NCBI GenBank assembly: GCA_002402465.1
Contig: DHFW01000030.1
Coordinates: forward strand, 62,001-126,000
DNA length: 64,000 bases
DNA from: Bacteroidales bacterium UBA4814
Lineage (GTDB): Bacteria > Bacteroidota > Bacteroidia > Bacteroidales > UBA7960
Direction: 5' to 3'
This document shows, piece after piece, positions 9,401 through 16,957 of the stretch. A program made the translations under genes and the position numbers. The notes beneath the pieces are model-generated. The model had not been told where the DNA came from and ran no database searches. It saw only the letters and a program-made list of their open reading frames with translations. Each line of letters starts with the position of its first letter. The stretch's first letter is position 1.

Positions 9401-9860
9401 CCGTGACCGGGTGGAATCTTATATCCGCAAGAACAAGAACCATATCACCATTCAGAAACTCAGAAGCAATGTGCCCATAACTGCCGATGAGCTTCAGGCA
9501 CTTGAAAGCATGTTGTTTGATGGGGAAGAGAGAGGCACTAAAACAGACTATGTTAACGAATACGGCGACCAGCCTTTGGGCGTATTTATCCGCAGCATTG
9601 TGGGGCTCGACATAAAAGCCGCCAACGAGGCCTTTTCTGACTTCCTGAAGGCCGGAAACCTCAGGGCAGACCAAATGACTTTCATAAACAATATTATCAT
9701 GTACCTCGAGAAAAACGGCATTATTGAGCCTGCAATGCTGTTCGAGCCACCCTTCACCGACATAAACGACCAGGGCCTGCTGGGTGTGTTCGACGATGCC
9801 AGCGCAGAAAAGGTAATACGGATAATTGAAAGCATTAATGAAATGGCAGGTGTGGCATAA
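6420..9860 (+). CDS. hsdR: Type I restriction endonuclease subunit HsdR (EcoEI-like) with N-terminal DUF4145
   Basis: This 1,146-residue motor and nuclease subunit translocates DNA and cuts it at a distance when joined to HsdM/HsdS. In order it has a DUF4145-like helical domain (~15-130), a charged coiled coil (~140-215), and a PD-(D/E)XK nuclease with Asp261, Glu276 and Lys278 (VVEAKRT). The SF2 helicase follows, with Walker A MATGTGKT (~398-405), DEAH (~497-500), LTATPKKE, and motif VI GRGTRLC. The C-terminal region is of the EcoEI type. DUF4145 fused to HsdR is a known arrangement in this subclass. The likely start is TTG at 6420, overlapping the higA stop; I see no nearer ATG. The protein appears complete. 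Confidence 0.95.
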   Translation: MSNFLFLQNHWPEIYQEAAEAEALTFSSPKACAMICRSALEKAVRWLYANDPDLTEPYDTRLAALLHEQCFQNILKPSMFREINLVRKLGNNAAHGESIRPEEALVAIKNLFRFLGFLALYYAEEEPQLPAFDESLIPTHRELEMKEAELERLREQLDARNQQAVNERKALEEKAKIIEVLQKQLAEEQQAVKERKVSREQAHDLEREIPLLISEKQTRKLYIDQSLKEAGWSMLRDGYELEYEVSGMPASTNPSGKGYVDYVLWGNDGKPLAVVEAKRTMEDVRKGKHQASLYADCLEKSFGRRPLIYYTNGFETYFWDDSFYPERELHGFHKKDELQLLIDRRQERKDIRDFKINSRIVERKYQIEAIQRVAEAFARNTTPGIMTGGARKALLVMATGTGKTRTAIAIVDMLTKCNWAKRVLFLADRNALVTQAKNAFGEFLPDLSSIDLTKEKEDPGTRLVFSTYPTMMNQIDQLKSEKNRFYGAGHFDLVIIDEAHRSVYQKYGAIFQYFDSLLIGLTATPKKEIDRNTYELFDIEDDNPTFAYELDQAVKDKFLVPPKAMSVPLKFMREGIKYSELSEREKQEYEEKFGDPSMGEAPEEIGSEALNKWLFNTDTVDKVLNYLMQYGIKVQGGDKLGKSIVFAKNHQHAIFIEERFNKLFPEYQGKFLRVIDNYESKAQDLLERFTDPFEEKNPQVAVSVDMLDTGIDAPRVVNLVFFKMVKSYVKFWQMVGRGTRLCLNLFGPDDHKTHFLIFDFCQNLEFFEANPEGVDGKSVKSLTQRIYEMKLDVIMGIREAENATESEEELAHDYASQLHQRVKTFNRDRFQVKMNLRHVLEYSSAERWDSLSKGDVPDIKKHLAPLVLPDENEHELARRFDVLMLSTLLAMLQGREYSHFVSKIAGTANALEAKKNIPAVKAQLPTIQEVQTETFWKVANAKRLEEVRKAMRDLVKFLDAQSQDIVFTTFEDSMDVSVVSEKPLIKLSTELKSYRDRVESYIRKNKNHITIQKLRSNVPITADELQALESMLFDGEERGTKTDYVNEYGDQPLGVFIRSIVGLDIKAANEAFSDFLKAGNLRADQMTFINNIIMYLEKNGIIEPAMLFEPPFTDINDQGLLGVFDDASAEKVIRIIESINEMAGVA

Positions 9861-9878
9861 AATAATTTAAGTAATTAG

Positions 9879-10507
9879 TCTGAGACGGCAGTACTTAAAA
9901 ACAACGAAAGCAAGCTTGTTTTCTGGGGGGAGAAAAATTCTTTTGTAACCGGCCTTGACCCGCTGGGATTCCAAAATACACCCATCTCCACTTATGCTTT
10001 GCTTATGCCAGGCATAACCAACCTGACCAATCGTATCCGGTATTCTGGTTTTTATTGCTGGCTGCTTGATTACTACGCAAGGCACATCAGGCACACTGAC
10101 CCAAACGAACAGTACAACTTTATCAGGAAAGCCGAATTAATGCTGGCCATTTTGATGAAGTCAAAGGACCCGGAATACTCCCAGGTTACCGGAAGCCGGT
10201 TTGCAATTGAAATGATTCAAAACGTAGCAACCACTTATTACGACATAGAAAAGAATGCTGTGAAGCAAGGCGATAACCCAACCTAATGGCAGATCACCCC
10301 ATTCAGGAAGAGTTTGTTTATGGCAGCAGGACAAGTTTCCGAAAAGATACCATCCGGTATATACTAAGGGTAATTAAGGAAAATGATCCTTTCCCGGGCT
10401 GGAGGTTTTTTACCCGGCTGACATATAAGAACCAGGGAACCCTTGCAGGAGAAAGTTCAGAACCCGACCCGGCTTTCTTACGAAACCTGCAGTTCCCTGA
10501 GGTATAG
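9879..10507 (+). pseudogene. Remnant of an uncharacterised gene after hsdR
   Basis: Two consecutive open stretches look like pieces of one degraded gene. The first is open from 9879 after a TAG and reads LVFWGEKNSFVTGLDPLGFQ then YALLMPGITNLTNRIRYSGF. It has no start codon for 40 codons; the first ATG is at 9999, and it stops at 10286. The second begins at an ATG overlapping that stop (TAATG) and runs 73 codons, including FVYGSRTSFRKDTIRYILRV. Its last nine codons run into the 3' end of pdxJ on the other strand, as if cut there. The protein resembles in style uncharacterised proteins of defence islands (a PGITNLT-RIRY block near the N-terminus), but I do not recognise the family with certainty and assign no function. 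Confidence 0.6.
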
Positions 10508-11197
10508 TTGAATGGTGTTTTCCAGCCCGAAGTAAAGGGCGTCGGAGATCAGGGCGTGGCCGATAGAAACTTCAAGCAGGTGGGGGATGTGTTGTGCAAA
10601 ATACCTTAGGTTTTCGAGACTCAGATCGTGCCCGGCATTTAACCCCAGCCCTGCTTTTTGGGCTGCCTCAGCGGCCTTGATGAAAGGAGCAATGGCTTCT
10701 TCCCGGTTAAGTGGGTAGTTGGCGGCATAGGGCTCGGTGTACAACTCCACCCGGTCGGTGCCGCAATCGGCTGCGCGGAAGATCATTTCCTCGTTGGTTT
10801 CAATAAAAATGGAAGTGCGCACCCCGTAGCTTTTGATCTCTGCAATCACATCTTTCAGAAAGTCAGCATGCTTAATGGTGTTCCAGCCGGCGTTGGAGGT
10901 GAGGGCGTTGGGAGGGTCGGGTACCAGAGTGGCCTGGGCAGGTTTTATGTCGGCAATGAGCTGCAGAAACTTTCGGGAAGGGTAGCCTTCGATATTGAAT
11001 TCGGTGGTGACCACCGGTTTGAGGTCGTACACGTCGCGCCAGCGGATGTGGCGCTCGTCGGGGCGAGGATGCACGGTGATGCCCTGTGCACCAAAGCGCT
11101 CGCAGTCGATGGCCGCTTTTACCACATCGGGTACACTGCCCCCGCGGGCATTGCGCAGGGTGGCGATCTTGTTGATATTTACACTGAGTCGGGTCAT
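10478..11197 (-). CDS. pdxJ: Pyridoxine 5'-phosphate synthase PdxJ
   Basis: PdxJ condenses 3-amino-2-oxopropyl phosphate with 1-deoxyxylulose 5-phosphate to form pyridoxine 5'-phosphate, the ring-closing step of vitamin B6 synthesis, in the cytoplasm. The 239 residues match the usual ~238. Motifs of the TIM barrel are clear: LSVNINKIATLRNARGG at the start, CERFGAQGITVHPRPDERHI, LVPDPPNALTSNAGW and LNAGHDLSLENL. The frame ends at 10478, where the degraded gene on the opposite strand runs into it. It lies downstream of tRNA-Gly on the same strand, with a hairpin between them. Confidence 0.97.
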   Translation of the reverse strand: MTRLSVNINKIATLRNARGGSVPDVVKAAIDCERFGAQGITVHPRPDERHIRWRDVYDLKPVVTTEFNIEGYPSRKFLQLIADIKPAQATLVPDPPNALTSNAGWNTIKHADFLKDVIAEIKSYGVRTSIFIETNEEMIFRAADCGTDRVELYTEPYAANYPLNREEAIAPFIKAAEAAQKAGLGLNAGHDLSLENLRYFAQHIPHLLEVSIGHALISDALYFGLENTIQLYLRELQVS

Positions 11198-11214
11198 GGC
11201 ACTTAAAATTTAAA

Positions 11215-11260
11215 CCGCAAGGGCAGCAGGGGCAATTGGAGCTGCCCTGAGCCTTTGCGG
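11215..11260 (-). terminator. Structured hairpin between tRNA-Gly and pdxJ
   Basis: An imperfect hairpin pairs CCGCAA (11215-11220) with TTGCGG (11255-11260) and GGGCAG (11221-11226) with CTGCCC (11242-11247), with a seven-base bulge on one side. On the minus strand it is followed by the moderately T-rich TTTAAATTTTAAG, just before the pdxJ start. It could end the tRNA transcript or act as a leader structure for pdxJ. Confidence 0.5.
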
Positions 11261-11286
11261 CCGTGAACAATAGGATAAAAGACAGA

Positions 11287-11358
11287 GCGGAAAACGGGAC
11301 TCGAACCCGCGACCCTCAGCTTGGGAAGCTGATGCTCTACCAACTGAGCTATTCCCGC
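11287..11358 (-). tRNA. tRNA-Gly, anticodon CCC
   Basis: Read on the minus strand, the 72-base sequence folds as a complete cloverleaf: acceptor GCGGGAA/TTTCCGC with one G-U pair, D arm GCTC-AGTTGGTA-GAGC, anticodon stem TCAGC/GCTGA with loop TTCCCAA (anticodon CCC), variable loop GGGTC, and T arm GCGGG-TTCGAGT-CCCGT. The 3' CCA is not encoded. Anticodon CCC reads GGG glycine codons. Confidence 0.96.
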
Positions 11359-11403
11359 TGGTTTGCATAAAATCGGGCCACTTAACAGCCCGATACTGAC
11401 TTT

Positions 11404-11411
11404 CAAAATTA
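11404..11411 (-). promoter_or_regulatory. Candidate -7 element for tRNA-Gly
   Basis: On the minus strand this reads TAATTTTG, an exact match to the Bacteroidota TAnnTTTG consensus, about 46 bases before the tRNA 5' end. I find no TTTG at the expected -33 spacing, so the call is weak. Confidence 0.35.
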
Positions 11412-11537
11412 ATACAAAACCATCAAATAAATGCCCGGTTTATGGTCGGGCAATGATTTTTCTCAATTTTCTTATTTTTTTTTGTTGATATAGTAAACAA
11501 AATTCTTTTTATCTTCACAGCTGTTAATATCCTGACC

Positions 11538-12203
11538 ATGTTGGCAAAAGATCTGTTGAGCGAAGCGGTAATTCCTCTTAAAACCTCAGATGAGGCGGTA
11601 AGCGCCCTCGCCTGGATGGATGAGCTGCGCGTTTCGCACATGCCCATTGTCAACAATGAAAAGTTTTTGGGCCTGATTTCCGAGTCGGACATCCTCAGCA
11701 TGAACGCCGTGGATGAGCCGCTGGGGAATCACCACCTGTCGCTTTCACGCCCCTATGTGTTTTATTATCAGCATTTTTACGACGTAATCAGGCTGGTAGC
11801 CACCCAAAAGCTTACCCTGGTGCCGGTGCTCGATACCAAGGAAAACTACCTGGGATGTATTACCCTGAATCGTATAGTGGAAGAAATGGCCAACATCTCT
11901 TCAGTGCAGCAGCCAGGAGGCATTATTGTGCTCGAAGTCAACGATCACGATTATTCCCTCTCGGAGATTGCCCGCATTGTGGAAAGCAACGATGCCAAGG
12001 TATTAAATTCTTATGTGAACTCTTTTCCCGAAAGCACCAGGCTTGAAATTACCGTTAAAGTAAATAAAATTGACCTTTCGCCCATAGTACAAACTTTTAA
12101 CCGGTATAATTATGCCATACTTGCCTCTTTTTCGGAAGAAAGCAAGTTAGATGAATTGCTCAACGACCGCTTTGAATCGTTGATGAACTATTTGAATATT
12201 TAA
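11538..12203 (+). CDS. Tandem CBS-domain protein with an ACT-like C-terminus
   Basis: The 221-residue cytoplasmic protein opens with two CBS motifs (~1-60 and ~70-125): DELRVSHMPIVNNEKFLGLI with SESDIL, and KLTLVPVLDTKENYLGCI with TLNRIVEE. Residues ~135-210 (IIVLEVNDHDYSLSEIARIV and RLEITVKVNK) look like an ACT-type regulatory domain. CBS pairs bind adenine nucleotides and CBS-ACT proteins of the AcuB type are thought to sense energy state; the ligand here is unknown. The gene is 14 bases before an Omp85-like gene on the same strand, so the two are probably co-transcribed. Confidence 0.85.
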   Translation: MLAKDLLSEAVIPLKTSDEAVSALAWMDELRVSHMPIVNNEKFLGLISESDILSMNAVDEPLGNHHLSLSRPYVFYYQHFYDVIRLVATQKLTLVPVLDTKENYLGCITLNRIVEEMANISSVQQPGGIIVLEVNDHDYSLSEIARIVESNDAKVLNSYVNSFPESTRLEITVKVNKIDLSPIVQTFNRYNYAILASFSEESKLDELLNDRFESLMNYLNI

Positions 12204-12217
12204 GCGCTCCGGCACAC

Positions 12218-13693
12218 ATGTTTACCCTATCCCGCCTTCGTTTTTTTCTTTTTTTCTTGTTTTTGCAAATGCTGTCGCTTTCGCTGATGGCGCAGTTGAG
12301 GGTTGATTCGGTGCTGGTAAGAATCCCTATGGACCCCGCCTTGCCTTTGTATGCAGATGGGGCCTCTCCCCTGGTTTTTGTGAAAAGCATTGAAATGGAG
12401 GGCAACGAAATTACCCGTTATGGCATTATTATGCGCGAGGTGGTTTTTGAAGAAGGCGACAGCCTTACCCTCAGCTCCCTGTTCGATGCCATGGAAGAAA
12501 GCCGCGAAAACCTGCTGAACACTTCCCTTTTCAATTTTGTGGAAATGGATCTGGACTATTCGGAGTTTCCCGCCATTACGGTCAGGATGCTTTTTGTAGA
12601 GCGTTGGTATCTGTGGCCATTCCCTATCCTTGAGCTTGGCGACCGCAACATCAACGAGTGGCTTAACGATCCCGGCCTGCAAAAAATGAATTATGGCGTT
12701 TACCTGGTGTGGGACAATTTCCGTGGGCGGCGCGAGAACATCAAATTTCTTTTTAAAACAGGATATCGTCAACTCTATATGCTCAACTACAACAAGCCTT
12801 ATTTCGATGTCCGAAAAACCCTGGGCTGGGGCATGGAAGCCGGGATTTCGCGCAGCTATGAGCTGGCCTACATGACCCTGGGCAACCAGCAGCAGTTTGT
12901 AAAACTTACCGATGAGTTTGCCTATCAAAGCTGGTATTTTAACGCTGGACTTAACTACCGGCCGGCTATCAGAAATTACCATTCGCTTCGGCTGGGCTAC
13001 AATCACTTTTCATTTTCCGACACCCTGATGGTGCTCAATCCACGCTACAGCCCGGGAGGAGCAACCGACATAAACTTTTTAAGCCTGGCATGGGAGTTTA
13101 AGCGCGACTTCAGAGACCTGAAGGCTTATCCCCTGAAGGGGCATTATTTTGATGTGCGGCTTACAAGATTCGGCCTGGGGCTTTTGCCCGATGAGGAAAT
13201 GGACCTTACCACCCTGCAAACCTCCTACAGGCATTTCTGGCAAACCGCACCCCGATGGTATGTTGGAGCTGGAGCCAATGCCAAGATTAGCCAGGGCCTT
13301 ACCGACATCTATTTCAGCCAGCAAGGACTGGGCTTTCAAACCGACCTGGTGCGCGGTTACGAAAACTACGTGATTGATGGGCAGCACTTTTTGGTGCTGA
13401 AGTCGAACATCAAATTTGCCCTGGTGCCGCAGCGAAGCGGTCGTATTGGCTTTTTGCCATGGGAGCATTTCTCACTCATTCACTATGCCCTTTACCTTAA
13501 TGCGTTTGCTGATGCCGGTTATGTGGCCGACCGGCATTTTAAAAGTAACAACTTCCTGGACAATACCTGGCTTACCGGAGCTGGCTTAGGCCTCGATTTT
13601 GTTACTTACTACGATAAGGTTTTTCGTGCCGAATTCTCGGTGAACCGCCAGGGCGAAGCAGGTTTGTTCTTTCATGTAATAGCGCCCATCTGA
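12218..13693 (+). CDS. Omp85/BamA-like outer-membrane barrel protein
   Basis: The 491-residue product has a signal peptide (FLFFLFLQMLSLSLMAQ), one POTRA-like periplasmic domain (~45-130: FVKSIEMEGNEITRYGIIMR, then SRENLLNTSLFNFVEMDLD), and a C-terminal region of ~350 residues rich in alternating aromatic beta strands, such as YHSLRLGYNHFSFSDT and FQTDLVRGYENYVIDG. The last contains the RGYE-type loop of the bacterial surface antigen (D15) family. It is much shorter than BamA, which has five POTRAs, so it is more likely a TamA or patatin-barrel-like relative than the essential assembly protein. Which outer-membrane cargo it handles is unknown. Confidence 0.82.
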   Translation: MFTLSRLRFFLFFLFLQMLSLSLMAQLRVDSVLVRIPMDPALPLYADGASPLVFVKSIEMEGNEITRYGIIMREVVFEEGDSLTLSSLFDAMEESRENLLNTSLFNFVEMDLDYSEFPAITVRMLFVERWYLWPFPILELGDRNINEWLNDPGLQKMNYGVYLVWDNFRGRRENIKFLFKTGYRQLYMLNYNKPYFDVRKTLGWGMEAGISRSYELAYMTLGNQQQFVKLTDEFAYQSWYFNAGLNYRPAIRNYHSLRLGYNHFSFSDTLMVLNPRYSPGGATDINFLSLAWEFKRDFRDLKAYPLKGHYFDVRLTRFGLGLLPDEEMDLTTLQTSYRHFWQTAPRWYVGAGANAKISQGLTDIYFSQQGLGFQTDLVRGYENYVIDGQHFLVLKSNIKFALVPQRSGRIGFLPWEHFSLIHYALYLNAFADAGYVADRHFKSNNFLDNTWLTGAGLGLDFVTYYDKVFRAEFSVNRQGEAGLFFHVIAPI

Positions 13694-13883
13694 TCGCCCA
13701 ATATGGCACTCCTAAAAACAAAGTCATCTGCAAAAAAAGAAAAAAACTTTTATCTTTAAGCCTTTTTTAGAGTGAACCTGGGCTGAATTAAGGCCGTGCG
13801 CCCTCTTTGAAGGCTTACCGACCTTATGGGAAGTTTCTTTAGGTTTTGTTGAACGTTTTTTTTAATCTTTTTCCTGTTTAATT

Positions 13884-15407
13884 ATGAGCAAGCACCCGCG
13901 TTTAAGTTTCTGGCAAATCTGGAACATGAGTTTCGGGTTTCTGGGCATTCAATTTGGCTTTGCATTGCAAAATGCCAATGTGAGCCGCATTTTCGAGACC
14001 CTTGGCGCCGACATTGGCAGCATTCCCATCTTGTGGATTGCTGCACCGGTTACCGGGCTAATTGTACAGCCCATTATCGGGCATATGAGCGACAACACCT
14101 GGAACCGCCTGGGTCGCAGGAGGCCTTACTTCCTGGTGGGCGCCATTCTGGCCTCACTTGCCCTGATCATCATGCCCAACAGCCCTTTTCTCTGGGTGGC
14201 CGCCGGCATGCTCTGGATCATGGATGCCTCCATTAACATCTCCATGGAGCCTTTCCGTGCTTTTGTGGGCGATATGTTGCCCGCCGAACAGCGTACCAAA
14301 GGCTTTGCCATGCAGAGTTTCTTTATTGGCGTGGGAGCCGTTATTGCCAGCGCATTGCCTTATATCCTCACCAATTGGCTCAACATCCCCAACACGGCCC
14401 CCGAAGGAGAGATTCCGCTGTCGGTGAAGTACTCATTTTATATTGGTGCAGTCGCCTTTTTTGTGGCCGTGATGTGGACGGTGCTCAGCACCAGGGAATA
14501 CAGCCCCGAAGAGCTGGCCAGCTTCGAAGCCGCCAAAAGCGAAGAAGATCGCCTTAAGCAGCACGAGAGAGACCAGCTTTTGCCCGCCGAAAGGTTTCTG
14601 AAAAGTGCGCCTAGGTGGATTATCATTGGTTTGATAATGACCCTGGTGGTCTATTTTATGAAGCTTGAAGGGGAACTATATATCCTTACCGCAGGCCTTA
14701 CCATTTTTGGCCTCATTCAGCTCATCACCGGCCGCATGATCAGAGCGGGCAATTCTACCAACGGGTTTGTGGTGGTCATCAACGACTTGTTTCGCATGCC
14801 CAAAACCATGGCGCAACTGGCGGTAGTGCAGTTTTTTAGCTGGTTTGCCCTTTTTTCGTTATGGATTTATACCACCGCGGCCGTGACCTCGCACGTGTAT
14901 GGCACCAGCGACCCCACCACCGAGCTTTATAACAAAGGCGCCGACTGGGTGGGTGTCATGTTTGCCGTTTACAATGGTTTTGCAGCGGTGGTGGCATTTC
15001 TGCTGCCCGTGATTGCCCGCCTCACCAACCGCCGCATTACCCACGCCATTGCATTGGTGGCCGGAGGTATTGGCCTTATTTCCATTTACTTCGTTAAAGA
15101 CCCCAACCTGCTCATCATCTCCATGCTGGGTGTGGGCCTGGCCTGGTCCAGCATCCTTTCCATGCCTTATGCCATCCTTACCGGCTCGCTTCCTGCCCAC
15201 AAAATGGGTACCTATATGGGCATATTCAACTTCTTCATTGTCATTCCGCAAATCCTGGCAGCCAGCATTCTGGGCTTTTTTGTTACCACCGTCGCCGGCG
15301 GACAGGCCATTTGGGCACTGGTGCTGGGAGGCGTTTCCATGTTCATTGCCGCCATCATGGTTATTTTTGTGAACGATGAAGACGAAAAAATAATTAAACA
15401 GCATTAA
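13884..15407 (+). CDS. MFS sugar (maltose-type) transporter
   Basis: The 507-residue inner-membrane protein has ~12 hydrophobic helices and MFS signatures, notably the loop 2-3 motif in DNTWNRLGRRRPYFLVGAIL, which is characteristic of the glycoside-pentoside-hexuronide/SLC45-like sugar porters. A charged cytoplasmic loop (~200-235, EELASFEAAKSEEDRLKQHE) separates the halves. It is followed 24 bases later by malQ and then by a PfkB kinase on the same strand, so proton-coupled uptake of maltose or maltodextrin is the likely role. The substrate is inferred from context only. Confidence 0.88.
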   Translation: MSKHPRLSFWQIWNMSFGFLGIQFGFALQNANVSRIFETLGADIGSIPILWIAAPVTGLIVQPIIGHMSDNTWNRLGRRRPYFLVGAILASLALIIMPNSPFLWVAAGMLWIMDASINISMEPFRAFVGDMLPAEQRTKGFAMQSFFIGVGAVIASALPYILTNWLNIPNTAPEGEIPLSVKYSFYIGAVAFFVAVMWTVLSTREYSPEELASFEAAKSEEDRLKQHERDQLLPAERFLKSAPRWIIIGLIMTLVVYFMKLEGELYILTAGLTIFGLIQLITGRMIRAGNSTNGFVVVINDLFRMPKTMAQLAVVQFFSWFALFSLWIYTTAAVTSHVYGTSDPTTELYNKGADWVGVMFAVYNGFAAVVAFLLPVIARLTNRRITHAIALVAGGIGLISIYFVKDPNLLIISMLGVGLAWSSILSMPYAILTGSLPAHKMGTYMGIFNFFIVIPQILAASILGFFVTTVAGGQAIWALVLGGVSMFIAAIMVIFVNDEDEKIIKQH

Positions 15408-15431
15408 GAAACCCTAATAATTTTCAAAGCA

Positions 15432-16919
15432 ATGAAAAACGAACGTTCGAGCGGCATTCTGCTTCATATTACCTCCCTTCCGGGGAATTACGGAATAGGC
15501 ACCATGGGGCGCGAGGCCTTTGAGTTTGTGGACTTCCTGGTGGCCTCCGGACAAAAAATATGGCAAATACTGCCCCTGGGCCATACCGGCTACGGCGACT
15601 CACCCTATCAGTGTTTTTCGGCTTTCGCCGGAAATCCGCTGCTTATCGACCTCGACAAGCTGGTGGAGCAGCAACTGCTCGAAAAAGATGAACTGCCCAC
15701 CGACTCCTTCAGCAACGATGCCGTTGACTTCGGACACGTTTTTAACTACAAATTTGAATTGCTGCGCAAAGCCTACGAGCGCTTTAAGGCCAATAACCAC
15801 GTGGTACGCCAGCTTCAGTTCGAAAACTTTGTGAAAAAATCCGGTTTCTGGCTCGACGATTATGCCTTTTTTATGGCCCTGAAAAATCACTTTGAAGGGA
15901 AGGCCTGGTCGGAATGGGATAAAGCTTTAAAAACCCGGGAGGCCGAGGCTCTCGATCGCTACCGCCAGCACCTGGACGACGATATTGGATTTTACCGCTT
16001 TCTGCAGTTTGTGTTCTTCAGGCAATGGCAGGAACTGAAAGCCTATGCCAACCTCAACGACATCAGCATTATCGGCGACATTCCACTTTACGTGGCCGCC
16101 GACAGCGCCGATGCCTGGTCAAATCCCGGCATTTTCGACTTCGACATAAACCTGAACCCGGTTACCGTAGCAGGCGTACCGCCAGATTATTTCAGCGAAA
16201 CCGGACAACTCTGGGGCAACCCCATTTATAAATGGGATGTGTTGCAACACCAGGGATTTGCCTGGTGGATTGAGCGTGTAAAGGCCAACCTGGTGCTGTA
16301 CGATATCATCCGCATTGACCATTTTCGGGGTCTGGCGGCCTATTGGGCCGTGCCTTTCGGCGAAAAAACCGCCATCAACGGCCAGTGGATCGAAGCCCCG
16401 GGGCAGGAGCTGCTCGAAGCCCTGTACGAAGCCCTGGGAGAGTTGCCCATCATTGCCGAAGACCTGGGCGTGATCACACCCGATGTAGTAGAGCTGCGCG
16501 ATGGGTTCGACCTGCCCGGAATGAAAATTTTGCAGTTTGCCTTCGACTCGAGCGAAGAAAACGATTTTATGCCACACACCTTCGTGAAAAATTGCGTGGT
16601 GTATACCGGCACCCACGACAACGACACTACCCTGGGGCAGTTCAAGTCGGTGCGCGACAGCGACCGCCTGCTAATGAAAGAATACTTTGGGGTGGACGAG
16701 CGCGACCCGGCATGGTCGTTCATTAAACTGGCATGGAGCAGCGTGGCCAACATAGCCATTGCACCTTTGCAGGACGTGCTCAGGCTCGACAGCGATGCCC
16801 GCATGAACTTCCCCGGTAAAGCTTCCGGATACTGGAAATGGCGCTACCGAAAAGAAATGCTCAAGCCCGAACATGCTCGTGAGCTGCTCAAAATCACCCG
16901 CCTGTACGGCCGAAAATAA
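15432..16919 (+). CDS. malQ: 4-alpha-glucanotransferase (amylomaltase)
   Basis: MalQ moves glucan segments between maltodextrins and releases glucose in the cytoplasm. The 495 residues carry the GH77 hallmarks: SSGILLHITSLPGNYGIGTM near the N-terminus, QIWQILPLGHTGYGDSPYQ (here KIWQ), DIPLYVAADSADAWSNPGIF, the nucleophile region DIIRIDHFRGLAAYWAVP, the acid/base region PIIAEDLGVIT, and YTGTHDNDTTLG. The start ATG at 15432 gives a normal N-terminus. It lies between the sugar transporter and a PfkB-family kinase, forming a small maltodextrin module that complements the two GH13 lipoproteins at 28.6-32.9 kb. Confidence 0.97.
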   Translation: MKNERSSGILLHITSLPGNYGIGTMGREAFEFVDFLVASGQKIWQILPLGHTGYGDSPYQCFSAFAGNPLLIDLDKLVEQQLLEKDELPTDSFSNDAVDFGHVFNYKFELLRKAYERFKANNHVVRQLQFENFVKKSGFWLDDYAFFMALKNHFEGKAWSEWDKALKTREAEALDRYRQHLDDDIGFYRFLQFVFFRQWQELKAYANLNDISIIGDIPLYVAADSADAWSNPGIFDFDINLNPVTVAGVPPDYFSETGQLWGNPIYKWDVLQHQGFAWWIERVKANLVLYDIIRIDHFRGLAAYWAVPFGEKTAINGQWIEAPGQELLEALYEALGELPIIAEDLGVITPDVVELRDGFDLPGMKILQFAFDSSEENDFMPHTFVKNCVVYTGTHDNDTTLGQFKSVRDSDRLLMKEYFGVDERDPAWSFIKLAWSSVANIAIAPLQDVLRLDSDARMNFPGKASGYWKWRYRKEMLKPEHARELLKITRLYGRK

Positions 16920-16957
16920 GGTTGATTTTTTGCCAAAGAACTTTTAAACATTTGATC

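Noticed and set aside
12218..13693. The essential BamA
   Set aside because: Only one POTRA-like domain fits before the barrel; BamA of this size would be truncated, so a smaller Omp85 relative is more likely.
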